This document shows, piece after piece, positions 18,346-25,729 of a stretch of DNA of 64,000 bases. A model generated the notes under the pieces. It ran no database searches. It saw only the letters and a list, made by a program, of their open reading frames with translations, and was not told the origin of the DNA. The position numbers and the translations under genes were made by a program. Positions within the stretch are counted from its first letter, which is position 1. Each line of letters starts with the position of its first letter. The DNA is from Nocardioides sp. cx-173 (lineage in GTDB: Bacteria; Actinomycetota; Actinomycetes; Propionibacteriales; Nocardioidaceae). Location: NCBI RefSeq assembly GCF_021117365.1, contig NZ_CP088262.1, forward strand, positions 186,001-250,000. The letters are read 5' to 3'.

Positions 18346-19109
18346 TCGAGGCTGAGCCGATGATCGACGAGTTCGACACCGTGGCGTCCTGGACGGCGTC
18401 CGCGGTACGGGCGCTGGGCGAGGACCACGCCCTGCCGGCCGCGTGCCGGGGGAGCGGCAGCCCGGACGCCCTCGACTGGCTGGGCACCGCGATGGGGCTC
18501 GGCGAGGGCGCGCGACTGCTGGACTCCGGGGCCGGCGTGGGCGGCCCCTCCGAGTACGCCGCACGGTCGTGGCGGGTCCGACCGCTCCTCGCCGAGCCGA
18601 TGGAGGGGGCGTGCCGCGCCTCGCGCTCGCTGTTCGGCCGCCCCGTCGTGGTGGCCGACGGCGCCGCCCTGCCGTTTCGCGACGGCAGCGTCGAGGCGGC
18701 CTGGTCGCTGGGCGTGCTCTGCACCCTGGCGGACAAGCGCCCCTACCTCGCCGAGCTACGGCGCGTCGTGGTGGCGGGGGGCGCCGTCGGTCTGCTCGTC
18801 TACGAACGAGCGGTGGACTCGCTGCCCGACCAGGCGGAGGGCAACCACTTCCCCAGCCACCAGGAGCTCCTCGACGAGCTGGGGGCGAGCGGCCTCCTGG
18901 TGGTCGGGCAGACGCTGCTGACCGACCTCCCCGGCACACCCGACGACTGGCAGGAGGCCGCGGACCGCGTGGAGGACCTGATCCGGGACCGGCACAGCGA
19001 CGACGAGCGCTGGCAGCGCGCGCAGGAGCAGCAGGACACCATCGTCGGCCTGATCGGGGAGGGCCTCGTCGTCGGGCGCCTGGTCAGCTGCGTCGCCGTC
19101 CCCACGTAG
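18342..19109 (+). CDS. class I SAM-dependent methyltransferase
   Basis: This is a 255-residue putative methyltransferase. The SAM-binding motif I is LLDSGAGVGGPSEYAA, followed by an acidic position (AEP) and the post-I region ADGAALPFRDGSVEAAWSLG, typical of the Methyltransf_11 class. The ATG lies behind AAGGAGGGG and overlaps the preceding TGA (ATGA), so it is co-translated with the MTHFR-like gene. This pairing suggests a one-carbon transfer module. The acceptor substrate is unknown; a Gln/Asp/Glu-rich C-terminal helix may mediate interaction. Confidence 0.82.
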   Translation: MIEAEPMIDEFDTVASWTASAVRALGEDHALPAACRGSGSPDALDWLGTAMGLGEGARLLDSGAGVGGPSEYAARSWRVRPLLAEPMEGACRASRSLFGRPVVVADGAALPFRDGSVEAAWSLGVLCTLADKRPYLAELRRVVVAGGAVGLLVYERAVDSLPDQAEGNHFPSHQELLDELGASGLLVVGQTLLTDLPGTPDDWQEAADRVEDLIRDRHSDDERWQRAQEQQDTIVGLIGEGLVVGRLVSCVAVPT

Positions 19110-19206
19110 GCTCGGACGCCTGGGCGTCGCCTCGCCGTCGGCCGTGGTGGGGGCGGCGAATATCGTGGTTGCGTACGAGCCGTCTGCGACCGAGGAGCCA
19201 ACGAAC

Positions 19207-20307
19207 GTGACCGAGGGGACCTCGACGGGCATCCGCCCTGGGCCCACAGGAGGCCGACGGCGTCCGGTGTGGCTCCCGCTCGCCGTGATCGCCCTGGCGA
19301 TCGGCACGGCGGCGGCCGTGGGCAGCGCCGTGACCGGCGAGCCGATCGCGGACCCGGAGGGCAGCTTCCTGGGGCCGTCGTGGGTGCGCCTGCCGGTCCT
19401 GTGTGGCGCCGCGGTCCTGGCCGACCTCCTGCCGCGCGCGCTGTGGGTGGGCCGGCTCCACCCGGGGCGGACCAAGGCGGCCGTGCGCGAGCGCCTCACC
19501 TCCCATTGGACGCGCGAGCGCCTGAAGCTGGTCGTCGTCGGGATCTCGTGCTTCTACGTCGTCTACGTCTCTTACCGCAACCTCAAGTCCCTGCTGCCCG
19601 TGATCAGGTCCGAGAAGTACGACCGCGAGCTGCATCTGCTGGACCGGGCGCTCTTCTTCGGCCACGACCCCGCCCCGGTGCTGCACGACCTGCTCGGCAC
19701 CAACATCGCCGCGCACCTGCTCTCCAGCGTCTACCTCGCCTACATCCCGCTCGTCGCGATCCTGGTGACGATCTGGCTGGTGTGGTCGCGCAACACCGGC
19801 TTCGGCTGGTGGTTCGTCACGTCGCAAGGGATCGCGTGGACGCTGGGGGTGCTCTGCTACTACGCGCTGCCCACGGTGGGTCCGGGCTTGGCGTACCCGC
19901 CGCTGGTCGCCGACCTGGCCCACACCGGGACCACCGACCTCATGGACTCCCTGGTCAACGCGCGCCACGGCTTCCTGTGGGGCGAGCACGACCACCAGGG
20001 GGTTGCCGGATTCGCGAGCCTGCACACGGCGATCTCGCTGCTGTGGGCCCTGATGGTCCAGCACACCGTGCGCCACCGGGGGCTGCGGATCCTGTTCTGG
20101 GTCAACTTCTTCGCCACCGTCGTCGCCACGCTCTACTTCGGCTGGCACTACGTAGCCGACGACATCGGCGGCGTGGCGATCGCGGTCATCGCGTTCTACC
20201 TGGGGGCGCGGTGGACCGGCAACGACGTCGGGCGCAAGCACGGCCTGGACCCGCCGGAGGTCGAGCCGAGCTCGACCCGCCAGGTGCAGGACGAGCCGGC
20301 CGCCTGA
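19207..20307 (+). CDS. PAP2-superfamily membrane protein (AUR1/inositolphosphotransferase-like)
   Basis: This is a 366-residue integral membrane protein with about six helices. The C-terminal half has an HDHQGVAGFASLHTAISLLW segment and GWHYVADDIGG, corresponding to the phosphatase motifs C2 (S-x-H) and C3 (H-x-x-x-D) of the PAP2_3 group. Members cleave or transfer lipid phosphate head groups. The GTG at 19207 is chosen because GAGGAG lies nine bases upstream; an in-frame GTG at 19144 has no such site. It stands alone, convergent with the CapA-like gene. The substrate may be a phospho-lipid or phospho-polyol, unresolved. Confidence 0.85.
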   Translation: MTEGTSTGIRPGPTGGRRRPVWLPLAVIALAIGTAAAVGSAVTGEPIADPEGSFLGPSWVRLPVLCGAAVLADLLPRALWVGRLHPGRTKAAVRERLTSHWTRERLKLVVVGISCFYVVYVSYRNLKSLLPVIRSEKYDRELHLLDRALFFGHDPAPVLHDLLGTNIAAHLLSSVYLAYIPLVAILVTIWLVWSRNTGFGWWFVTSQGIAWTLGVLCYYALPTVGPGLAYPPLVADLAHTGTTDLMDSLVNARHGFLWGEHDHQGVAGFASLHTAISLLWALMVQHTVRHRGLRILFWVNFFATVVATLYFGWHYVADDIGGVAIAVIAFYLGARWTGNDVGRKHGLDPPEVEPSSTRQVQDEPAA

Positions 20308-20321
20308 TCCGGTCGCCCGAT

Positions 20322-20337
20322 CCGGTCGCGTGACCGG
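20322..20337. terminator. short hairpin between convergent genes
   Basis: CCGGTC and GACCGG form a perfect 6-bp stem around GCGT, located just after the PAP2 stop and before the CapA stop. There is no T-run, so intrinsic termination is uncertain. Confidence 0.4.
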
Positions 20338-20384
20338 GAGCGCCGGGCTGAACTGCCAGCGTCGCGCACGCACGGCGGTCGCCG

Positions 20385-21539
20385 CTACGGCGTCAGGCCG
20401 GCGCACCTGCGCAGCGCCTCACGGTCGGCCTCGAAGGCCGGGCGGTCCGACGGGGCGAGGGCGGCTGGGAGGCCGTCGGGGCCGATGCGGGCGGGCTGCC
20501 ACTGCGCGGAGACGACCCTGGCGCGACCGGCGCGGGTGCGGCCCGGACGCACGGTCAGGGTGAGTACGCCGGTCGGCTCGGCGTCCTGGGTGTACCAGGC
20601 GTAGTTGCCCAGCCCGTAGGCCACGTAGCCCGCCCCCAGGCGGCCGTCGCCCTGGAGGCGATGGGCGTGGCTGCCGGCGACGACGTCGGCGCCGGCGGCG
20701 ACCAGGTCGGCGGCCAGCGAGCGCTGGTCGTCGGTCGGGCAACTGTCGCCCTGGATGCCCCAGTGCAGGTAGGCGACGACCACGTCGGCGGTGCGGTCGG
20801 CGGCCCCGACGGCGCGCAGCAGCCGGGCCGGGTCGACCGCGTCGGCGGTGCCGGGGGAGGAGGCGGTCGCCGCCCACTGTCCCGTGGGATCGGCGGTGGG
20901 GTCCTCGCCTGCGACGGTGGCGGCGATCGTGGCGACGACCGTGTCGCCCACGAGGGTGCGCGCGGGGCGGAAGGCCTCGTCGGCGTCGCGGCCCAGCCCC
21001 ACGACCGCCAGCGGCGGGTCGGCCGAGCGGGCCGCCGCGATCGCCGCCAAGGCCCCCGGCAGCGGGGCGCGGCCGAAGTCCAGCGCGTGGTTGTTGGCCT
21101 GGCTCGCCACGTCCACGCCGGCCGCGGTCAGCGCCCTGAGCGCCGAGGGCGGCGCCTGGAAGGTGTAGCGCTTGCCCGGCTCGGGACGCCCGCCGGAGCC
21201 GAGCGAGGTCTCCAGGTTGAGGATCGCGACGTCCGCCGCCGCGAGAGCCCGCGTCGCCGGCGCCAACGCCGTCGCCGGGTCGGCCAGCCTGCGGCGCAGC
21301 GCACCCTCGAAGTGCACGTCACCGGCCAGCGCGATGGTCACCGGCCGGGCGCGCGTGTCGGGGGTCCCCGTGGATGTTCCCGTGGATGCTCCCGTGGGAC
21401 CCGGCTCCGGCTCGGGGATGGGAGACGGCGGCGTGCGGGCACCGGTGGGCGGGTCGCCTGAGGTCACCTGCGTACAGGCGACCAGGGCGAGGGCCAGCCC
21501 GCCGGCGACGAGCGAGCTCGCGAGCCGGCGGGACCTCAT
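20385..21539 (-). CDS. CapA family lipoprotein (metallophosphatase fold)
   Basis: This is a 384-residue exported lipoprotein. The signal peptide ends in the lipobox LVAC with Cys22, followed by a Thr/Pro/Gly-rich linker. From about residue 68 the CapA (poly-gamma-glutamate capsule biosynthesis) domain begins with VTIALAGDVHFEG. The family motifs LNLETSL, ANNHALDFG, YLHWG and SHAHRLQG follow, built from metal-ligand-type Asp/Asn/His residues of calcineurin-like phosphatases. No cap biosynthetic ligase genes are nearby, so a role in polyglutamate synthesis is unlikely; envelope-associated hydrolysis is possible. The ATG at 21539 gives the signal peptide. Confidence 0.86.
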   Translation of the reverse strand: MRSRRLASSLVAGGLALALVACTQVTSGDPPTGARTPPSPIPEPEPGPTGASTGTSTGTPDTRARPVTIALAGDVHFEGALRRRLADPATALAPATRALAAADVAILNLETSLGSGGRPEPGKRYTFQAPPSALRALTAAGVDVASQANNHALDFGRAPLPGALAAIAAARSADPPLAVVGLGRDADEAFRPARTLVGDTVVATIAATVAGEDPTADPTGQWAATASSPGTADAVDPARLLRAVGAADRTADVVVAYLHWGIQGDSCPTDDQRSLAADLVAAGADVVAGSHAHRLQGDGRLGAGYVAYGLGNYAWYTQDAEPTGVLTLTVRPGRTRAGRARVVSAQWQPARIGPDGLPAALAPSDRPAFEADREALRRCAGLTP

Positions 21540-21557
21540 CCGGCGAGCGTACGGCGC

Positions 21558-22352
21558 TCAGTCCTGGGGCTTGGTCATCCGCGCCATGAGCGGGGTGGCC
21601 AGGGCGTCCGGCAGGTGCGTGCCGAGCTCGGCCTGGACGCGGTTGGCGAAGGAGCCGCCCACGACGCTGGAGCGGCCCTTCAGCATGGCCTCGACCCCCT
21701 CGCGCGCGACGTCGGCCGGGTCGTCCTTGTCGTCCATCTGGCCGATCTTCGTGTCCTCCATGTCGGCGCGCGAGAAGAACTCGGTCTCGGTGGGGCCCGG
21801 CATCAACGAGGTCACGCTGACCCCCGTGTCCTTGAGCTCCTCGCGGATGCCCTCCGCGAAGGAGTGCACGAACGCCTTCGAGGCGGCGTACGTCGCGTGG
21901 TACGGCCCGGGCGCGACGGCGGCGATCGACGACGTCACCAGGACCCGGCCGTCACCGCGCGCGACCAGGTCGGGCAGCAGCAGCTTGGCCAGGTGGACCG
22001 TGGAGCGCACGTTGAGGTCGACCAGGTTGAGCTCGTCCTCGAGCGGGGTCTGGTCGAAGCGGCCGTTGACGCCGACGCCGGCGTTGAGGATCACCGCGTC
22101 CAGGGGCGCGCCCTGCTCCCGCGCGGTGCGCGCCAGCTGCTCCACCCCCTGGGCGGTCGCGAGGTCCACCTGGACGGGGGTCACCGTCCGCCCGTCGCGG
22201 GCGAGCTCGGCGGCCGCCTCGTGGATGGCCGGCTCCTCGGCGGCGATGACGACGTCGTACCCGCGCTCGACGAGCTCCGCGGCGATCGCGCGGCCGATCC
22301 CCGTGGAGGCGCCGGTCACGACGGCGAGAGGTGCTGCGGTGTCGTTGGTCAT
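21558..22352 (-). CDS. SDR family NAD(P)-dependent oxidoreductase
   Basis: This is a 264-residue classical short-chain dehydrogenase with TGASTGIG at residues 13-20, LNAG near 89-92, and the triad Ser142-Tyr155-Lys159 (YAASK). The MPGPTETEFFSR segment resembles the DltE/sdh-like subgroup. The ATG at 22352 is preferred to an upstream GTG because the family starts close to the nucleotide fold. It lies downstream of the isochorismatase gene on the same strand, separated by a family 1 palindromic element, so read-through from that gene is doubtful. The substrate is unknown. Confidence 0.9.
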   Translation of the reverse strand: MTNDTAAPLAVVTGASTGIGRAIAAELVERGYDVVIAAEEPAIHEAAAELARDGRTVTPVQVDLATAQGVEQLARTAREQGAPLDAVILNAGVGVNGRFDQTPLEDELNLVDLNVRSTVHLAKLLLPDLVARGDGRVLVTSSIAAVAPGPYHATYAASKAFVHSFAEGIREELKDTGVSVTSLMPGPTETEFFSRADMEDTKIGQMDDKDDPADVAREGVEAMLKGRSSVVGGSFANRVQAELGTHLPDALATPLMARMTKPQD

Positions 22353-22383
22353 CTCGCGCCGGTAACCACCCGGCACCGTTTCA

Positions 22384-22451
22384 CCGCTGACCCGTCACAA
22401 ACTTTATGACGGGTCAGCGGGGATTCGGTGAAGTTGGTGACGGGTCAGCGG
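22384..22451. repeat. palindromic element, family 1 copy 1
   Basis: A core hairpin has 14-bp perfect arms CCGCTGACCCGTCA (22384-22397) and TGACGGGTCAGCGG (22407-22420) around a 9-base loop containing AAACTTTATG. A second copy of TGACGGGTCAGCGG lies 31 bases on (22438-22451), joined by GGATTCGGTGAAGTTGG. Read on the minus strand, the outer TGACCCGTCA begins with the stop codon of the isochorismatase gene. It probably acts as a 3'-end or terminator structure. Confidence 0.9.
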
Positions 22452-23011
22452 TTCGCCCAGCGCTTCTCGACCTCGGCGGCGGTACGGACCTGCTGGCGGT
22501 AGCGGTCGGCGAGCTGGGCGAGCGTGTCGTCGTGCAGGTCGCGGTCCACCGAGGCCGTGGCGTCGCTCACGAAGGTCACCGCGAGGTCGTGGGCGAACGC
22601 CTCGATCGCGGTGGCGGCCACGCAGGACTCGGTGGACACCCCGCACAGGACCAGGTGGTCGACGGACTCCTCGCCCAGGACGTCGAGCAGGTCGGTGCCG
22701 AAGAAGGCGCTGTCGCGGGTCTTCGTCACCAGCCTCGCGCCCTCGGTCTGGAGTCCCTCGACCGGCTCCGCGCCGGAGGTGCCGTCGAGGGCCATGCCCT
22801 GGCCGTCCTCGCGCATGCTCATCGTCCAGGTGCTGCCGCCCGGGTCGTGGACGGTGCGCACCTCGATGACGGGTACGCCGCTCGCGCGCGCCGCCCGGAC
22901 GAGGTCGTTGCACGCCGCGACCAGGTCCTCGCGACAGCGCTCCAGCTCGTCGTCGGCGAAGTAGTCACGCTGCAGGTCGATCAGGACGAGCGCCTCGCGC
23001 CCAGATGTCAC
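22445..23011 (-). CDS. isochorismatase-fold cysteine hydrolase
   Basis: This is a 188-residue hydrolase of the isochorismatase superfamily. The nicotinamidase-like triad is visible: Asp12 (LIDLQRDYF), Lys97 (VTKTRDSAFFGTDL) and nucleophile Cys130 (GVSTESCV), with the cis-peptide region just before it. Because the Cys is present, it is a cysteine hydrolase (amidase/nicotinamidase-like) and not a true isochorismatase. The TGA stop at 22445-22447 is part of the TGACCCGTCA unit of a palindromic repeat. The gene sits behind the response regulator on the same strand; a short perfect hairpin at 23029-23043 lies between them. Confidence 0.92.
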   Translation of the reverse strand: MTSGREALVLIDLQRDYFADDELERCREDLVAACNDLVRAARASGVPVIEVRTVHDPGGSTWTMSMREDGQGMALDGTSGAEPVEGLQTEGARLVTKTRDSAFFGTDLLDVLGEESVDHLVLCGVSTESCVAATAIEAFAHDLAVTFVSDATASVDRDLHDDTLAQLADRYRQQVRTAAEVEKRWANR

Positions 23012-23088
23012 GGTCTTCTCCTCTCCTGGCCCGAGTCTCGGGCAGCAGGAGTGGTACCCGGACCGGGCGGCCGCGATGCGCCCCGCGG

Positions 23089-23757
23089 CTACTCCTCGGT
23101 GAAGACGCGCTTCTCGGTCACGCCGAAGCCGTGCTCCAGGGCCCAGCGGGTGGCCTGGCTGCGCCGGTTGACGCCGATCTTGGCGTACGCCGTGCGGATG
23201 TAGGTCTTCACCGAGTTGATGCTCAGGTAGACCGTGGAGGCGATCTCCTGGTTGCTCATGCCCTTGGCGATCAGGGCCATCATCTCCGACTCCCGCGCGC
23301 TCAGCCCGAGCTCGGCGCCGGGCCAGGTCGCGCCGGCGCCGTCGGTCGGGATGTTCTCCTCCGCTGCCAGCTCCGGGTCGGGGAACACCTGTTCGCCGGC
23401 GTGGATGGCCTCGAGCGTCTCGATGAGCTCCTCGGCCGACAACGACTTGGAGACGTAGCCGGCCGCGCCGTCGGCCCTGGCGCGCTCGACGGCCCGCGGG
23501 TCCGGGGTGACGCTGAAGACCACGACCTTGGGGCCTCCTGGCCGCACCAGGTCGGCGACGTCCATGCCGTCGCCCGGCACGTAGCCGAAGGCGTCCAGCA
23601 GCACCACGTCCACGTCGGAGACGACCGGCTCACGGTTGTCGAGCTCGACCACGTGCACCCGGTCGGAGTGCGCCGCGAACATGGACGCGAGGCCCTGAAC
23701 GACGATCTCGTAGTCGTTGACGATCGCCAGCCGGAGCGGGCGGGTGGTGTTCGTCAC
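23089..23757 (-). CDS. LuxR/NarL-type response regulator
   Basis: This is a 222-residue regulator. The receiver domain has Asp55 (DVVLLDAFGYVPGDG) as likely phosphoacceptor and Lys in GYVSKSLSAEEL. The acidic pocket is reduced to NDYE, unlike the usual DD, so phosphorylation may be weak or absent. The C-terminal LuxR helix-turn-helix is LSARESEMMALIAKGMSNQEIASTVYLS followed by NSVKTYIRTAYAKIGV. The GTG start overlaps the nominal stop of the upstream BTAD gene. No histidine kinase is adjacent. The pairing with a BTAD protein suggests a two-protein regulatory unit. Confidence 0.9.
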   Translation of the reverse strand: MTNTTRPLRLAIVNDYEIVVQGLASMFAAHSDRVHVVELDNREPVVSDVDVVLLDAFGYVPGDGMDVADLVRPGGPKVVVFSVTPDPRAVERARADGAAGYVSKSLSAEELIETLEAIHAGEQVFPDPELAAEENIPTDGAGATWPGAELGLSARESEMMALIAKGMSNQEIASTVYLSINSVKTYIRTAYAKIGVNRRSQATRWALEHGFGVTEKRVFTEE

Positions 23758-24569
23758 GAGCGGGTCCGATCTATGGGATTCCGCCGCCGGTCGGATACCG
23801 GCGGCTGGAAGGTCACGCGGCCCTGCGCCTCACACCGCGGGCAGGTCGACCGGGCGGCCGAGCAGCGGCGCCACCATGGTGCGATCGCGGGCGACGGACG
23901 CAACCCCAGGTCATGGGCCAGCAGGGTCCGGTAGGCGTCGTACTGACGCAGTGCCTCCGCGTGGTTGCCCTCCTCCAGGTGGACCGCGATCACGCTGCGG
24001 TGCGCGCTCTCGCGCAGGGGCTCGGCCTGCACCGCCCCGAGCCCGGCGCAGAGGGCGTCGGTGAACCGCCCGCGACGGCGCAGCGCGTCCGAGGAGCGCT
24101 CGAGGGCGTGCAGCCGCTTCTGTCGGAAGCTCTCCTGCTCCACCTGCAGCCACTCCTCGTCCCAGGCGGGCAGCAGGTCGCGGGTCAGGGGGGCCAGGTC
24201 GTCGAGGGCGGCGGGCGGCGGCTGGTCCGCCGTGCAGAGGGCATGGGCCTGCGCCTCCACGGCCCACAGGTCGACGTGGACGTCGCCGGCGAGACGCACC
24301 GTGGTGGTGGTGCAGGTGACGAGCGTCCGTCCGCGCGGCCGGGGCAGGCGCCACAGCACCGAGCGCAGGCTCGACGCCGCCCGGCCGGGAGCCGCCTGCG
24401 GCCAGAGCCGCTCCGCCAGGGTGGCGCGCTGGATGGGGCGCCCGCGCTGGAGCACCGCGAGCCGGGCGAGCAGCCGCTGGGCCGGCAGCGACGTCCGGAG
24501 CACGTCGCCGGCGAAGGAGACCTCGAAGTCCTCGAGCAGCCCGAGACGCAGTTGCGGATGCTCTGCCAC
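23754..24569 (-). CDS. BTAD-domain transcriptional regulator, probable C-terminal frameshift
   Basis: This protein is related to the AfsR/SARP family: an N-terminal OmpR-like DNA-binding part (residues about 8-90, RLGLLEDFEVSF through ERLWP) and a bacterial transcriptional activation domain of TPR-like helices (95-240), ending in YDAYRTLLAHDLGLRPSPAI. There the open frame continues into an unlikely Arg/Cys-rich tail. The other frame, from 23877, reads MVAPLLGRPVDLPAV and stops at 23830-23832, which is what family members have at this point. A one-base loss near 23879-23886, real or a sequencing error, would explain it. The nominal stop overlaps the GTG of the response regulator. Confidence 0.8.
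   Translation of the reverse strand: MAEHPQLRLGLLEDFEVSFAGDVLRTSLPAQRLLARLAVLQRGRPIQRATLAERLWPQAAPGRAASSLRSVLWRLPRPRGRTLVTCTTTTVRLAGDVHVDLWAVEAQAHALCTADQPPPAALDDLAPLTRDLLPAWDEEWLQVEQESFRQKRLHALERSSDALRRRGRFTDALCAGLGAVQAEPLRESAHRSVIAVHLEEGNHAEALRQYDAYRTLLAHDLGLRPSPAIAPWWRRCSAARSTCPRCEAQGRVTFQPPVSDRRRNPIDRTRS
23784..23804 (-). terminator. hairpin inside the frameshifted tail of the BTAD gene
   Basis: Arms CCGCCGGT and ACCGGCGG form a perfect 8-bp stem around a 5-base loop. It would fall in the intergenic space if the BTAD gene really ends at 23830, which supports that region being non-coding. Confidence 0.4.
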
Positions 24570-24783
24570 TTGTCGCCTCCCGTCGCGGTGTCGAGCCCTA
24601 GGGCAGCAGGTGCCCTCGCCGCGCGCCGGCCTCTCTCACCCGGCGGGGTGATTCCCCGGTGACGGCGTCGCGACGGACCGGCGTACGCGGGTGGTCACCG
24701 GTGGCACCACGCGCGGGACACGGCGCGCCGGAAGGGTCGAGGTCATCGGGAGCGACCGGCGCCCCCACTGCGGAAGGACCCTC

Positions 24784-25704
24784 ATGTACCGGCACAGCAT
24801 CAACCTGCAGTTCGACGTCAAGCCCGAGCGCCCCGACGCGCTCTTCGCGGCCAAGCTCCAGGAGCTGGTCGGCGGCCAGTTCGGGGAGATGACCGTGATG
24901 ATGCAGTACCTCTGGCAGGGCTGGAACTGCCGCATCCCCGGCAAGTACAAGGACATGATCCTCGACATCGGCACCGAGGAGATCGGCCACGTCGAGATGC
25001 TGGTGACCATGATGGCCCGCCTCCTCGAGGGTGCGCCGTCGGAGACCCAGGCCGACGCGGCGGCCGCCAACCCCGCCCTGGCGGCCGTGCTCGGTGGCCA
25101 GAACGTCCAGCATGCGATCGTCACCGGCGGGGCCGCGATGCCGACCAACAGCCAGGGCGTCCCGTGGAACGGCGGCTACATCGTCGCCAGCGGCAACCTG
25201 CTCGCCGACTTCCGCCACAACGTCGCCGCCGAGGCGCAGAGCCGGCTGCAGACCGCCCGGGTCTACAACATGACCGACGACCCGGGCGTGAAGGAGACGC
25301 TGCAGTTCAACCTGGCGCGCGACACCTTCCACCAGCAGCAGTGGCTGCTGGGCATCGAGCAGCTGATCGAGGACGGCTACACCGACGGCATCGAGGACTC
25401 GCTCAAGGAGGAGGAGCACCACGAGGCGGCGCGGACGTTCTACAGCTTCCACGACGGGAGCACCGCCCACGAGGGGCGCTGGGCCCAGGGCACCACGCTC
25501 ATCGGGGACGAGGAGATCCGCTTCGAGGAGGGACGTCCCCTGGGCGACGACATCAACGACGTCCCGGCGCCCGACCCGCTGCTGTTCGCGACGTACGACG
25601 GGCACAAGGGCCCGGGCAAGCCCGGCAATGCGGGCGGCGCCTTCATGCAGGGCGCGGAGAACCTGCTCTCCAAGGCCAAGGAGAAGCTCACGCCCGGCGA
25701 GTGA
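24784..25704 (+). CDS. manganese catalase
   Basis: This is a 306-residue non-haem catalase that converts hydrogen peroxide to water and oxygen at a di-manganese centre. The metal ligands are readable and at the numbering of characterised enzymes: Glu35, Glu66, His69, Glu150 and His183, in a ferritin-like four-helix bundle. The C-terminal region has the family LFATYDGHKGPGKPGNA. The ATG at 24784 is chosen because GGAAGG precedes it and it begins at the conserved MYRH-like N-terminus; an upstream GTG would add an improbable 31-residue leader. The next gene, 25 bases on, is a putative manganese/heavy-metal transporter. Confidence 0.95.
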   Translation: MYRHSINLQFDVKPERPDALFAAKLQELVGGQFGEMTVMMQYLWQGWNCRIPGKYKDMILDIGTEEIGHVEMLVTMMARLLEGAPSETQADAAAANPALAAVLGGQNVQHAIVTGGAAMPTNSQGVPWNGGYIVASGNLLADFRHNVAAEAQSRLQTARVYNMTDDPGVKETLQFNLARDTFHQQQWLLGIEQLIEDGYTDGIEDSLKEEEHHEAARTFYSFHDGSTAHEGRWAQGTTLIGDEEIRFEEGRPLGDDINDVPAPDPLLFATYDGHKGPGKPGNAGGAFMQGAENLLSKAKEKLTPGE

Positions 25705-25729
25705 CGCCTCCACCACCCAGGAGATCGTG

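Noticed and set aside
22384..22451. Family 1 repeats as insertion-sequence ends or phage attachment sites
   Set aside because: No transposase, integrase or target duplication is visible beside any copy.
22404..22913. Proteins reading through the palindromic repeats, ending in HQLHRIPADPS-like tails
   Set aside because: They are antisense shadows that share the tail only because the repeat is the same DNA.
23754..23829. The Arg/Cys-rich end of the BTAD protein as genuine sequence
   Set aside because: A family-like ending lies in another frame, and a hairpin suits a non-coding gap; kept within the gene span only as a marked uncertainty.
24570..24783. Possible regulatory RNA in the 214-base gap before the manganese catalase, such as a manganese riboswitch
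   Set aside because: I could not find the conserved yybP-type loops; only unspecific GC-rich pairing is seen.
25628..25729. Upstream start for the manganese transporter
   Set aside because: It would overlap the catalase gene and lacks a ribosome site; the ATG at 25730 has AGGAG.
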